Positions 27,512 through 35,787 are shown, numbered from the stretch's first letter. The stretch is 36,284 nt of DNA from Nocardioides rubriscoriae (GCF_008087085.1 NZ_VIYJ01000018.1:1-36284), one strand, 5' to 3'. Numbers and translations: made by a program. Notes: a model not told the origin generated them from the letters alone.

Positions 27512-28195
27512 GTGCCCGCCCGTCCCGCCCTCACGCCGCTCGACCCGGCCCGCTCCGTGGTCGACCAGCTGCGCGAGCGCGTGGCCGCGATGGAGCAGCG
27601 GCCGGCGCGCGCCGAGGTGGCGACCCTGCCGGGACTGGCCGACCTGGTGCCCCTGCACGCGGGCGCGACCTACGGCGTCGACTCGGCGTCGCTGGCCCTG
27701 GCGCTGGCCGCGGGGGCCTCGGCCGCCGGTGAGTGGGTCGGCTTCGCCGGCTGCCCCGACTTCGGGGTCGAGGCGGCCGCCGAGCTGGGCGTCGAGCTGT
27801 CGCGCACGGTGCTGGTGCCCGACCCGGGTGAGCACTGGCTCGAGGTCACCGCGGCGCTGGTCGACGTTCTCCGCGTCGTGGTGCTTCGCCCCCCGGCCAC
27901 CGTCGACGCCCGGGCCGCCGGGGTGCTCGACTCCCGGCTGCGCACCCGCTCGGCGGTCCTGGTGGTGTGGGGCGACTGGCCGCGCGTCGAGGCCCGGGTC
28001 AGCGTCGAGGAGTCGCGGTGGACCGGACCCGACGCCGGCACCGGCCGGCTCCACGAGCGCCACGCCCGCCTCGTCGTACGCCGCGGGGCGCGGCCGCCCC
28101 AGCGCGCTGAGCTCACCTGGCCCGGAGCCCGGGTGGCGGCGCCGGTGCTCCTGGGCCACGGGGACCACGGGGGCCTGCGGGAGGCGTCGGGATGA
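27512..28195 (+). CDS. ImuA'-type protein of the DnaE2 mutasome, 227 aa
   Basis: A RecA/SulA-like accessory protein that works with ImuB and DnaE2 in damage-induced mutagenesis. Visible are an N-terminal helix (VVDQLRERVAAMEQRPAR), a degenerate P-loop region (GVDSASLALALAAGAS) where RecA would have its Walker A, and the beta-strand-rich core (SAVLVVWGDWPRVEARVSVEESRW). Sequence is divergent, as usual for the ImuA' group, so the call relies strongly on position before imuB. GTG at 27512 is the first in-frame start after the SOS box; ATGA at its end overlaps imuB. Confidence 0.85.
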   Translation: MPARPALTPLDPARSVVDQLRERVAAMEQRPARAEVATLPGLADLVPLHAGATYGVDSASLALALAAGASAAGEWVGFAGCPDFGVEAAAELGVELSRTVLVPDPGEHWLEVTAALVDVLRVVVLRPPATVDARAAGVLDSRLRTRSAVLVVWGDWPRVEARVSVEESRWTGPDAGTGRLHERHARLVVRRGARPPQRAELTWPGARVAAPVLLGHGDHGGLREASG

Positions 28196-29772
28196 GGGTC
28201 CTGGTGGTCTGGTGCCCCGACTGGGCGGTGGTGGCCGGGCTGGCCGAGCAGGGTCTGCCGCCGCGCACCCCCGCCGCGGTGCTGTCGGCCAACGTCGTCG
28301 AGGTCTGCAACGGCCCGGCCCGCGCCGAGGGCGTGCGCCGGGGCCACCGGCGCCGCGACGCCCAGGGGCGTTGTCCCGAGCTGGCGCTGCTGGCGGCCAA
28401 CCCCGACCGTGACGCGCGGGCGTTCGAGCCCGTCCTGGCCACCGTCGAGGAGCTGCGTCCCGGGGTGGCGGCGCTGCGGCCCGGGCTGCTCGCCGTACGC
28501 GCCCCGGGCAGCTGGTTCGGCACCGAGGCCAACGCTGCGGCGACGGTGTGCCAGGCGCTGGTCGAGGTCGGGGTCTGGGACGTCCGCATCGGCGTGGCCG
28601 ACGACCTCTTCGCCGCCGAGCAGGCCGCGCGCACCGCCGACGTGCAGGGCTGGGAGGTCGTGCCCGCAGGCGGGTCGGCGGCCTTCCTGCGCACGCTGCC
28701 GGTGCACGTGCTCGAGGGCGACGGCGCCCAGGGGCGCGCGGTGGTCAGCCTGCTGCAGCGCCTCGGGCTCACCACCCTCGGCGACCTCGCCGCCCTGCCC
28801 GGCGAAGCCGTCGAGCACCGCCTGGGCCGCTACGGCGCCTCGGTGTGGCGGCGTGCGCGCGGCGAGGACCCCGCGCTGTTCGCCGCCCGCACCCCGCCGC
28901 CCGAGCTCGAGGCCGAGGTCGCCTTCGAGCCGCCGCTCGACTCGGTCGAGGCCGTGACCTTCAGCGTGCGCACCACCGCCGAGCGCTTCCTGGCCCAGCT
29001 CGAGCGCCACCAGCTGGTCGCCACCGGGGTCCGCATCGAGGCCGAGTCCGACGGGGCGGTCTGCTCGCGGCGCACCTGGCTGCACCCGCGCCACTTCGGC
29101 CCCCGTGACCTCGTCGACCGGGTCCACTGGCAGCTGCAGTCCGGGGTCGAGGGGGCGGGGCTGCGCTCCCGCAAGGACGCCGGGTCCGTGCGCGCGCCCA
29201 TCGACCGGGTGCGGTTCGTGCCCGAGACCGTCGAGCCCGCCGCAGCCCACGGGGCGGCCCTGTGGGGCGGTGCGTCCGACGACCTCGTCGAGCGCGGCGT
29301 GGCCCGCGTGCAGGCCATGGTCGGCTTCGACGCCGTACGCCGCCCGGTCCTGCAGGGCGGCCGCAGCCCGGCGGCCCGTCAGGCCCTGGTGCCCTGGGGC
29401 GAGCGGGCCGTCGACCTGCGCCCGGTCGACCGGCCCTGGCCCGGGCGGGTGCCCGGCCCGGCCCCCGTGCGCGTCTTCGCCGCGCCGCCGGTCGCCGAGG
29501 TGGTCGACGACGGCGGCCGCGCCGTCGCGGTCACCGAGCGCGGCGCCGTGACCGCGGAGCCCCGGCGCTTCCGGCTGGGAGCCGCGACCGAGGGCCGCGC
29601 CCTGCCCTGGCAGCCGGTCTCGGCCTGGGCGGGGCCCTGGCCGGTCGACGAGTCGTGGTGGTCCGGTGGGGCCGGGCTCTGCGCGCGGTTCCAGGTCGTC
29701 GGGGCCGACGGGCGGGCCTGGTTGCTGCTGTGCGCGCCGAGCGGGTGGACCGTGGAAGCAGGCTACGACTGA
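28192..29772 (+). CDS. imuB: ImuB, catalytically inactive Y-family polymerase-like protein, 526 aa
   Basis: ImuB is a Y-family polymerase homologue that bridges DnaE2 and the beta clamp. The Y-family fold is seen from the N-terminal MRVLVVWCPDW through the palm and the helix-hairpin-helix region (LTTLGDLAALPGEAVEHRLGRYG) to the little-finger part (ALDSVEAVTFSVRTTAERFLAQL-like region, about 245-270). The acidic metal ligands are missing: the first motif reads WCPDW instead of DxDxFF and the SxDE motif is replaced by LLAVRAPG. This is expected for ImuB, which is non-catalytic. A beta-clamp motif was not identified with confidence. Its TGA overlaps the dnaE2 ATG (TGATG). Confidence 0.9.
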   Translation: MRVLVVWCPDWAVVAGLAEQGLPPRTPAAVLSANVVEVCNGPARAEGVRRGHRRRDAQGRCPELALLAANPDRDARAFEPVLATVEELRPGVAALRPGLLAVRAPGSWFGTEANAAATVCQALVEVGVWDVRIGVADDLFAAEQAARTADVQGWEVVPAGGSAAFLRTLPVHVLEGDGAQGRAVVSLLQRLGLTTLGDLAALPGEAVEHRLGRYGASVWRRARGEDPALFAARTPPPELEAEVAFEPPLDSVEAVTFSVRTTAERFLAQLERHQLVATGVRIEAESDGAVCSRRTWLHPRHFGPRDLVDRVHWQLQSGVEGAGLRSRKDAGSVRAPIDRVRFVPETVEPAAAHGAALWGGASDDLVERGVARVQAMVGFDAVRRPVLQGGRSPAARQALVPWGERAVDLRPVDRPWPGRVPGPAPVRVFAAPPVAEVVDDGGRAVAVTERGAVTAEPRRFRLGAATEGRALPWQPVSAWAGPWPVDESWWSGGAGLCARFQVVGADGRAWLLLCAPSGWTVEAGYD

Positions 29773-32700
29773 TGGGCTGGAACAACCCCTCCATGCACTG
29801 GAAGGAGCTCGAGGCGCGCCTGAGCGGGCGCCCCGGGGCCGACGACGCGCCGATCTCGCGGCGCAAGCGCGGGCCGACCCGGGCGCGCCCCATCGAGCGG
29901 CCCGGCGCGGTCACGCCCTACGCCGAGCTCCACTGCCACAGCAACTTCAGCTTCCTCGACGGGGCGAGCTCCCCGGCCGAGCTCGTCGAGGAGGCCGTGC
30001 GGCTGGGCCTGCACGCCCTGGCGATCACCGACCACGACGGGTTCTACGGCGCGCCGATGCTGGCCGAGGCCGCCGCGGCCTACGACCTGCTGACGGTCTA
30101 CGGCGCCGAGCTGTCGCTGGGGTTGAGCGGTCCGCAGAACGGCGTGCCCGACCCCGAGGGCAGCCACCTGCTGGTGCTCGCGCGGGGGGTCGAGGGCTAC
30201 CACCGCCTGGCCGGCGCGATCACCGAGGCCCACCTGCGTGGCGACGAGAAGGGACGCCCCGTCTACGACCTCGACGAGCTGGGCGAGCGCGGCCGGGGCC
30301 ACTGGGTGGTGCTCACCGGCTGTCGCAAGGGCGCCGTACGCCAGGCGCTGGCGCGCGGCGACGAGCCGGCGGCGGCCGCGGCTCTCGACCGCCTGACCGC
30401 GCTCTTCGGGCTCGAGCACGTGCTGGTCGAGCTGTCGCCCCGGCCGGGCGCCGACGAGACCAACGCCGTGCTCGCCCGGCTGGCCGATGCGCACGGTCTC
30501 GACGTCGTCGCCGCCGGCAACGTCCACCACGCGACACCCCGTCAGCACCGGCTGGCCACGGCGATGGCCGCGGTCCGCGCGCGTCGCAGCCTGGCCGACC
30601 TCGACGGGTGGCTCGACCTGTCGGCCTCGGCCCACCTGCGCTCCGGCGCCGAGACCGCCCGGGCGCTGGTGGCCCACCCGGGCTCGGTCGAGCGCTCGGT
30701 GAGCCTGGCCGACGAGATCGCCTTCGACCTGCGCAAGGCCTCGCCCGCCCTGCCCAAGCGGCAGATCCCCGCCGGCCACACCGCCGACTCGTGGCTGCGG
30801 GTGCTCGCCGAACGGGGCTTCGCCGAGCGCTACGTCGGGTTGGCGCACGAGCAGGAGGCCCGTGAGCGCCTCGAGCACGAGCTGCGGGTGATCTCGACCA
30901 AGGACTTCGCCGGCTACTTCGTCATCGTCCACGACATCGTCGCGTTCGCCCGCGAGCAGGGGATCCTCTGCCAGGGCAGAGGATCGGCGGCCAGCTCAGC
31001 AGTGTGCTTCGCCCTCGGCATCACCGCCGTCGACGCCGTCCTCTACAAGCTGCCCTTCGAGCGGTTCATCTCCGCCCACCGCGACGAGGAGCCCGACATC
31101 GACGTCGACTTCGACTCCGATCGCCGCGAGGAGGTCATCCAGTGGGTCTACGACACCTACGGTCGCCGCAACGCCGCCCAGGTCGCCAACGTGATCGCCT
31201 ACCGACCGCGGATGGCGGTGCGCGACGCGGCCAAGGCGCTCGGCCACTCCCAGGGCCAGCAGGACGCCTGGTCCAAGCAGATCGACGGCTGGCAGTCGGT
31301 CGTCACCGGTGACGCCGGTGACCAGGCCGCGCACGACGTGCCCGCCCCGGTGGTGGCCCTGGCCGAGCAGCTGATGGGTGCGCCGCGCCACCTCGGCATC
31401 CACTCCGGCGGCATGGTCCTCACCGAGCGCCCGATCGGCGAGGTGTGCCCCATCGAGCGCGGGCGGATGGACAAGCGCACGGTGCTGCAGTGGGACAAGG
31501 ACGCCTGCGAGTCGATGGGCCTGGTCAAGTTCGACCTGCTGGGCCTGGGCATGCTCGGCGCGCTCGACCACATGATGCGCCTGGTCGACGAGCACCTGGG
31601 GGAGCGCTGGACCCTGGCGACGATGCCCAAGGAGGAGCCGGCCGTCTACGACATGCTGTGCCGCGCCGACTCGATCGGGGTGTTCCAGGTCGAGAGCCGC
31701 GCCCAGATCGGCACCCTGCCGCGGCTGCGCCCGCGTGAGTTCTACGACCTGGCCATCGAGATCGCGCTGATCCGCCCCGGACCGATCCAGGGCGGTGCCG
31801 TGCACCCCTACGTACGCCGCGCCACCGGCCAGGAGGACGTCACCTACGACCACCCCGACCTGGTGCCGGTGCTCGAGCGCACCCGCGGCGTGCCGCTGTT
31901 CCAGGAGCAGCTGATGGCGATGGCGGTCGCGCTCGGCGACTGCACGCGCGACGACGCCGACCTGCTGCGCCGGGCGATGGGCTCCAAGCGCGGGGTCGAG
32001 CGCATCGAGTCGATCAAGGAGAAGCTCTACGCCGGCATGGCCCGGCGGGGCCTGACCGGCGACAAGGCCGACTCGATCTACGTCAAGATCCTGTCCTTCG
32101 CCAACTTCGGGTTCGCCGAGTCGCACGCGCTGTCCTTCGCGCTGCTCGTCTACGCGTCGTCGTGGTTCAAGCTGCACTACCCGGCCGCGTTCCTGGCCGG
32201 GCTGCTGCGCAACCAGCCGATGGGCTTCTACTCCCCGCAGTCGTTGGTCGGCGACGCGCGTCGTCACGGGGTCGAGGTCCGCCGACCCGACGTCGCGCTG
32301 TCCGGCGCCCAGGCGGGGCTGGAGGCCCTGGCGCCGGGGGAGTCGGGTGCCACGGGCCTCGAGAGCTGCTGCCGCCCCTCGTTCGAGCGGGTCGAGTGGG
32401 TCCCGGGCACCCCCGACCCGGTCCCCGCCCATCGGCGCGACGCACGGCTCGCGGTGCGACTCGGGCTCGACTCGGTGCGCGGCATCGGCCTCGACGTCGC
32501 GCGGCGGATCGTGGCGGCACGCGAGGCGGCGCCGTACGACGGGGTGACCGACCTGTCGCGCCGCGCCGACCTCACCCCGACCCAGCTCGAGGCGCTCGCG
32601 ACCGCAGGGGCCTTCGACTCCTGGGGCCTCGACCGACGCCAGGCCCTGTGGGCCGCCGGGTTCGCCGAGAGCGCCGACCACCTGCCCGGCACGACTCCCG

Positions 32701-33167
32701 CCCCCGCGGCGCCGATGCTGCCCGGCATGAGCGAGCCCGAGCTGACCCTGGCCGACCTGTGGGCCACGGGGGTCTCGCCCGACCGTCACCCGGTCGAGCA
32801 CCTGCGCGAGGAGCTGCGCCGCGCCGGCGTCCGTTCGATCGCCGACCTCGAGACCACCGAGTCCGGGCGACGCGTCCACGTCGGCGGGCTGATCACCCAT
32901 CGTCAGCGCCCCGGCACCGCCATGGGCGTCACCTTCCTCAACCTCGAGGACGAGACCGGCATGCTCAACGTGGTCTGCTCGATCGGTGTCATGAAGGTCC
33001 ACCGCCAGGCCGCGCGCAACAGGGTCGCCGTCGTCGTCCGCGGCACCCTCGAGCGCAACGAGGGGGTCACCAACCTGGTCGCCGATCGCGTGGAGGGCAT
33101 CGACGTCGTGGTGCCCGGGGCCGGTGCGGTGCTGCAGGCCAGGGCCTCGTCGCGCGACTTCCGCTGA
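29772..33167 (+). CDS. dnaE2: Error-prone DNA polymerase DnaE2, 1131 aa
   Basis: A C-family polymerase that performs translesion synthesis during SOS mutagenesis. It has the PHP domain (HCHSNFSFLDG, His54 and His56), catalytic PDIDVDFDSDRR with aspartates 442, 444 and 446, the fingers and helix-hairpin-helix region, and a C-terminal OB domain (VHVGGLITHRQRPGTAMGVTFLNLED). It ends in SSRDFR, typical of DnaE2, and lacks the long clamp-binding tail of DnaE1. The start MGWNNP is the usual actinobacterial one. imuA', imuB and dnaE2 are contiguous here, whereas M. tuberculosis has dnaE2 apart from the imu genes. Confidence 0.95.
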   Translation: MGWNNPSMHWKELEARLSGRPGADDAPISRRKRGPTRARPIERPGAVTPYAELHCHSNFSFLDGASSPAELVEEAVRLGLHALAITDHDGFYGAPMLAEAAAAYDLLTVYGAELSLGLSGPQNGVPDPEGSHLLVLARGVEGYHRLAGAITEAHLRGDEKGRPVYDLDELGERGRGHWVVLTGCRKGAVRQALARGDEPAAAAALDRLTALFGLEHVLVELSPRPGADETNAVLARLADAHGLDVVAAGNVHHATPRQHRLATAMAAVRARRSLADLDGWLDLSASAHLRSGAETARALVAHPGSVERSVSLADEIAFDLRKASPALPKRQIPAGHTADSWLRVLAERGFAERYVGLAHEQEARERLEHELRVISTKDFAGYFVIVHDIVAFAREQGILCQGRGSAASSAVCFALGITAVDAVLYKLPFERFISAHRDEEPDIDVDFDSDRREEVIQWVYDTYGRRNAAQVANVIAYRPRMAVRDAAKALGHSQGQQDAWSKQIDGWQSVVTGDAGDQAAHDVPAPVVALAEQLMGAPRHLGIHSGGMVLTERPIGEVCPIERGRMDKRTVLQWDKDACESMGLVKFDLLGLGMLGALDHMMRLVDEHLGERWTLATMPKEEPAVYDMLCRADSIGVFQVESRAQIGTLPRLRPREFYDLAIEIALIRPGPIQGGAVHPYVRRATGQEDVTYDHPDLVPVLERTRGVPLFQEQLMAMAVALGDCTRDDADLLRRAMGSKRGVERIESIKEKLYAGMARRGLTGDKADSIYVKILSFANFGFAESHALSFALLVYASSWFKLHYPAAFLAGLLRNQPMGFYSPQSLVGDARRHGVEVRRPDVALSGAQAGLEALAPGESGATGLESCCRPSFERVEWVPGTPDPVPAHRRDARLAVRLGLDSVRGIGLDVARRIVAAREAAPYDGVTDLSRRADLTPTQLEALATAGAFDSWGLDRRQALWAAGFAESADHLPGTTPAPAAPMLPGMSEPELTLADLWATGVSPDRHPVEHLREELRRAGVRSIADLETTESGRRVHVGGLITHRQRPGTAMGVTFLNLEDETGMLNVVCSIGVMKVHRQAARNRVAVVVRGTLERNEGVTNLVADRVEGIDVVVPGAGAVLQARASSRDFR

Positions 33168-33240
33168 GCTCGACCGAGGCGGTGCCTGACAGGACGCGGC
33201 CCTGGGCGATACCGATTCCGACCCGACGGCCGGGCTGCGA

Positions 33241-33246
33241 TAAGGT
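33241..33246 (+). promoter_or_regulatory. Possible -10 TAAGGT for tRNA-Pro
   Basis: TAAGGT lies 25 nt before the mature tRNA and TTCCGA (33216-33221) is a weak -35 with 19 bp spacing. The predicted leader would begin just at the hairpin at 33251. Confidence 0.45.
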
Positions 33247-33250
33247 GCTC

Positions 33251-33270
33251 ACGCCTCGTTCGCGAGGTGT
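33251..33270 (+). other. UUCG-loop hairpin in the tRNA-Pro 5' leader
   Basis: ACGCCTCG and CGAGGTGT pair (one G-U) around a TTCG tetraloop and end one base before the tRNA. The hairpin may guide RNase P processing; this is inference. Confidence 0.5.
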
Positions 33271-33271
33271 T

Positions 33272-33346
<75 letters not shown>

Positions 33347-33356
33347 AGAGTTTCCG

Positions 33357-33368
33357 CAGGTCAGAGGC
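33357..33368 (+). repeat. Candidate arm-type site CAGGTCAGAGGC, left copy
   Basis: Identical 12-mer occurs at 35510-35521 near the right core. The first ten bases recur inverted at 35788-35797 and the last nine inverted at 35644-35652. May be integrase arm sites or relics of terminator stems. Confidence 0.45.
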
Positions 33369-33398
33369 CGTTTCCGCCAGTGGCGGGGACGGCCTCTT
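33363..33398 (+). terminator. Terminator after tRNA-Pro, supplied by the element
   Basis: AGAGGCCGT pairs with ACGGCCTCT and the inner TTCCGCC with GGCGGGG around AGT, giving a stem of 16 pairs followed by TTGCGGCTCTTTGG. Because it lies inside the element it replaces the tRNA's original terminator, which was displaced beyond attR. Confidence 0.75.
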
Positions 33399-33476
33399 GC
33401 GGCTCTTTGGGTGTTGATGGGGAGTTGGCGATCCACGGGCGCAAGAACCTCTTGACCCCGAGAGGACCCTCCGTCC

Positions 33477-33611
33477 GTGAACGAGAGACCACACTGCGAG
33501 ACCTGCACCTGCGGCCGCACCTGCGGCTGCACCTGCGGCTGGGGCGGTCAGCACGACCCTGACAACGCCCGTTGCGAGCTCACCCAGGTGGCGACCGATG
33601 GCCTGGACTGA
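33477..33611 (+). CDS. Cysteine-rich microprotein overlapping the integrase start, 44 aa
   Basis: GTG at 33477 with AGAGGA 10 nt upstream opens a 44-codon frame that ends at TGA 33609-33611, overlapping the integrase ATG by 14 nt. The product begins VNERPHCETCTCGRTCGC and has seven Cys (7, 10, 12, 16, 18, 20, 33) plus His6 and His26, with the end GGQHDPDNARCELTQ. The CxxCxCxxxCxCxC spacing suggests a metal-binding (zinc-ribbon or metallothionein-like) fold. Overlap implies translational coupling with the integrase, so a recombination directionality or regulatory role is possible. I do not recognise the family; short length makes chance a real alternative, but the Cys density and coupling argue for a gene. 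Confidence 0.6.
   Translation: MNERPHCETCTCGRTCGCTCGWGGQHDPDNARCELTQVATDGLD
33505..33540 (+). repeat. Three 12-bp units within the microprotein gene
   Basis: GCACCTGCGGC recurs at 33505, 33517 and 33529, encoding the repeated T-C-G-x motif of the Cys cluster. The array suggests growth by slippage. Confidence 0.85.
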
Positions 33612-34542
33612 GGCGCGCGGCCGCGGTCACCGCGGCGTCTACATCGACGCCCTGGGCCAGCAGCGCAGGACGCCCGTCCAGCGATCGAAGCGCGCGGCCC
33701 TGGCCCTCGCCAACGACGAGGAGGCCAAGGTCCGCCGCGGCGACTGGTTCGACCCCAACGCCGGCAAGGTGACGTTCTCCGACTACTTCGAGCGCCAGTG
33801 GCTCCCGAACCGCGGCGGCGAGCAGACGACCGTCGACACCTACCGCTCGCACTACAACGCCACGCTCAAGGACCCCTTCGGCGCGATGGAGCTGCGGCTG
33901 ATCCTGCCCTCGACGGTGCAGGGCTGGGTGGCCGAGATGGCCCGCGCCGGCGTGAAGCCCTCGACAATCAAGGCCAAGGTCAAGGCGCTCCAGACGATCC
34001 TCGCCGCGAAGAAGGGCGCCTCGGCCAAGCGCGACGGGCTCATTCAGATCAACCCGTGCGAGGGCGTGCTGCTCCCGACGGTCGTCGACCCCGACGTGCT
34101 GATCTACGAGCCGGAGGAGGTCGCCAAGATCGTCAAGGCCATGGACCCGTGGTGGCGCACCCTTGCGCTGCTCGGCTCGGAGTCCGGCGCGCGGTGGGGT
34201 GAACTCATGGGCCTCACGGTCGCCTCGTTCGGGCTCGACTTCCGCACCATGACCATCCGCCGGACGGTCGTCGAGACGGCCGTCGTCAACACCGGCAACG
34301 GCACGCGGTTCGTCTGGAAGGACTACCCCAAGGGCAAGAAGCCGCGCACCGTCGGCATCCGCGGGGTCGCCTCCGAGGCCGTGAAGCAGCTGGTCGCCGA
34401 GCGCGGGCTTGGTCCTGACGACCGCCTGTTCTCCATGCCCGCGGACCTCGACGTCCGTGGACGACGACCGCCGAAGGTCACTCGACCACGAAGGCCCCGA
34501 CCTTGTGAGTCTGGGCCTTCGAGGAAAGTGTGGAGTAGCTAG
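33598..34542 (+). pseudogene. int: Phage-type tyrosine integrase, truncated C-terminus, 314 aa
   Basis: An actinobacterial prophage-type integrase. Intact parts are an N-terminal arm-binding region (RGHRGVYIDALGQQRR), the core-binding domain (about 57-150) and the start of the catalytic domain with Arg199 (SGARWGEL) and the KGKKPRTV strand carrying the Lys. After DDRLFSMP (about 281) homology stops and 33 unrelated basic residues follow to TAG. The HxxR, second His and nucleophilic Tyr are absent, so it cannot cut DNA. An internal deletion of some 100 codons ending near 34441-34480 is the simplest explanation. ATG 33598 has AGGTGG 6 nt upstream. Confidence 0.88.
34489..34521 (+). terminator. 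Hairpin at the end of the integrase and the convergent membrane gene
   Basis: CGAAGGCCC (34489-34497) pairs with GGGCCTTCG (34513-34521) around a 15-nt loop. It is probably the original integrase terminator, now read inside the aberrant 3' end of the frame; it can also serve the minus-strand gene. Confidence 0.6.
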
Positions 34543-35216
34543 TTCCCGTCGTGGGAGGCGAAGATGCCCCAGCCGCAGCCGGTGGCGCCGCTGATGACGC
34601 TGGCGGTGGTGCCAGCGGTGGTAGCCAGGATGATCGCCGCGCCGCCGCACTTCATGGTGACCTCGCGGGCCTTCTCCTCCCACGGCGGGCGGTCGTCGCA
34701 GCCGAACCAGCCGGCGGGGTGCCAGGCGTAACCCACGCACCGCACGGTGGTCAGGCGCTTCTTGGTCCAGTCTAGGAAGCCCCAGTCGATGCCGCGAGCG
34801 ACGATCCGGCCATCGGTGCCGCGGGCCACGGTACGGGCGCTGGCCGGGAGCTGCTTGGGATGCTTGCGGTAGTACGCCTTGGCGGCCTCGTAGGTCCCCT
34901 CGGGGAGCGAGATGCCCTTCGCGTTGTGGTACTTGCCGTCCTTGAACCGAGCCTTCATCTGCGCGGGCGTGCCGTAGGCGTTGCTGCCACACGGCCTCAC
35001 TGCGGGGTCGGGGTTGGGCTGGCAGACGCGCGACGAAGTCCCGGTCATCGACGGTGTCGCGGCGTCGGAGTCCTGGTCGAGCAGGAAGTTCGAGAACGCG
35101 AACCACGCGCCGATCGCCAACACCATGACGATTGCGACGATCCATTTACTCATCGTCGAACCGCCACCGAACGCCCGTTGATCGTCGGCGTTGAGCCGTT
35201 GCCTGAGACTGGTCAT
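34539..35216 (-). CDS. Single-pass membrane protein of unknown function carried by the element, 225 aa
   Basis: Start ATG 35216 has AAGGTG 6 nt upstream; a second ATG at 35153 (21 residues later) is possible. A short cytoplasmic part (MTSLRQRLNADDQRAFGGG) leads to one transmembrane helix (25-46, WIVAIVMVLAIGAWFAFSNF). The rest is predicted outside the membrane and has six Cys (65, 76, 160, 173, 190, 214), enough for three disulfides, and Trp-rich stretches (GIDWGFLDWTKK, YAWHPAGWFG). The C-terminus (190-219) is a Gly/Ala/Thr-rich hydrophobic segment starting CGGAAIILATTAG and ending GATGCGWGIF, like a membrane-active peptide. No known family comes to mind. Its stop and the integrase stop share CTAG. 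Confidence 0.75.
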   Translation of the reverse strand: MTSLRQRLNADDQRAFGGGSTMSKWIVAIVMVLAIGAWFAFSNFLLDQDSDAATPSMTGTSSRVCQPNPDPAVRPCGSNAYGTPAQMKARFKDGKYHNAKGISLPEGTYEAAKAYYRKHPKQLPASARTVARGTDGRIVARGIDWGFLDWTKKRLTTVRCVGYAWHPAGWFGCDDRPPWEEKAREVTMKCGGAAIILATTAGTTASVISGATGCGWGIFASHDGN

Positions 35217-35578
35217 CCAATTCACCTTCACCCGAGAGAGCGGCCATCCGATCGGACGACCGTCTCCGATATTCCCCCAGTTCCAAGGGCCAGTCCACGC
35301 CCACTTTCTCACCCCAACGGACGTTCAGGCGGTCAGATCAGGAACCTCCCGCACCCGGGCCCTCGGGCCATGAGAGAGAGCGACCACCCCGCAGCGCCTG
35401 GCCGCTTCACGGACGCGGGGTCCCTTGAGGTGTCGTTTGGGGTGTCAACAGTTCGACACGCCGAGGTAGAGAACGTGAAGCGTTCGTCAGCCCTTATGGA
35501 CTGTTTGCCCAGGTCAGAGGCATGATTCAGGCTCAGAACTAGATCGAGGTCACGTGCCCGAGACCCCCCGAAATCGTG
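35217..35578. other. Right arm of the element, no convincing gene
   Basis: The 362 bp hold no ORF with a good start and composition. Present are GTGTC-N8-GACAC (35442-35459), a second GGTGTC just before it (35429), and the 12-mer CAGGTCAGAGGC at 35510-35521. These may be arm or repressor sites. The promoter for the minus-strand membrane gene should lie at the left end of this stretch. Confidence 0.5.
35510..35521 (+). repeat. Candidate arm-type site CAGGTCAGAGGC, right copy
   Basis: Exact copy, same orientation, of 33357-33368; it ends 57 bp before the attR core. Confidence 0.45.
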
Positions 35579-35621
35579 CTGGGGGTCAAGGGGTCGCAGG
35601 TTCAAATCCTGTCAGCCCGAC
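35579..35621 (+). repeat. attR core, 43-bp direct repeat (not a second tRNA)
   Basis: Perfect copy of 33304-33346. The sequence 5' to it does not supply the D arm or acceptor 5' strand, so no functional tRNA is encoded here. Confidence 0.95.
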
Positions 35622-35638
35622 CGAAGTAGTAAACAATG

Positions 35639-35681
35639 AACGGGCCTCTGACTTGCAGAAATGCAGAGTCGGGGCCCGTTT
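35639..35681 (+). terminator. Terminator beyond attR, likely the original tRNA-Pro terminator
   Basis: AACGGGC and GCCCGTT enclose a long imperfect stem with inner TGCA-GAAA-TGCA and are followed by TTGTTCG. It lies 18 nt after the tRNA-derived core, as expected for the terminator that followed the tRNA before insertion. Confidence 0.75.
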
Positions 35682-35787
35682 GTTCGTAAGACCGTCTGAG
35701 CAGCATTGAGTTCGGCAAGCAACCAAACGGCTAACCAGGATCCTCGGTGTGTATCCCTGCGGTCGCCAAGGGGCTCATCTTGCACAG

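Noticed and set aside
35442..35459. LexA-like site GTGTCAACAGTTCGACAC in the element's right arm
   Set aside because: It does not fit CGAAC-N4-GTTCG; only the outer GTGTC/GACAC arms are symmetric, so SOS control is not supported.
34860..35525. Plus-strand ORFs opposite the element's membrane protein
   Set aside because: No ribosome site, no conserved features; the minus-strand frame has a ribosome site, transmembrane helix and patterned cysteines.
35579..35621. A second tRNA-Pro
   Set aside because: Only the 3' half is present; D arm and 5' acceptor strand are missing, so it is the attR copy.
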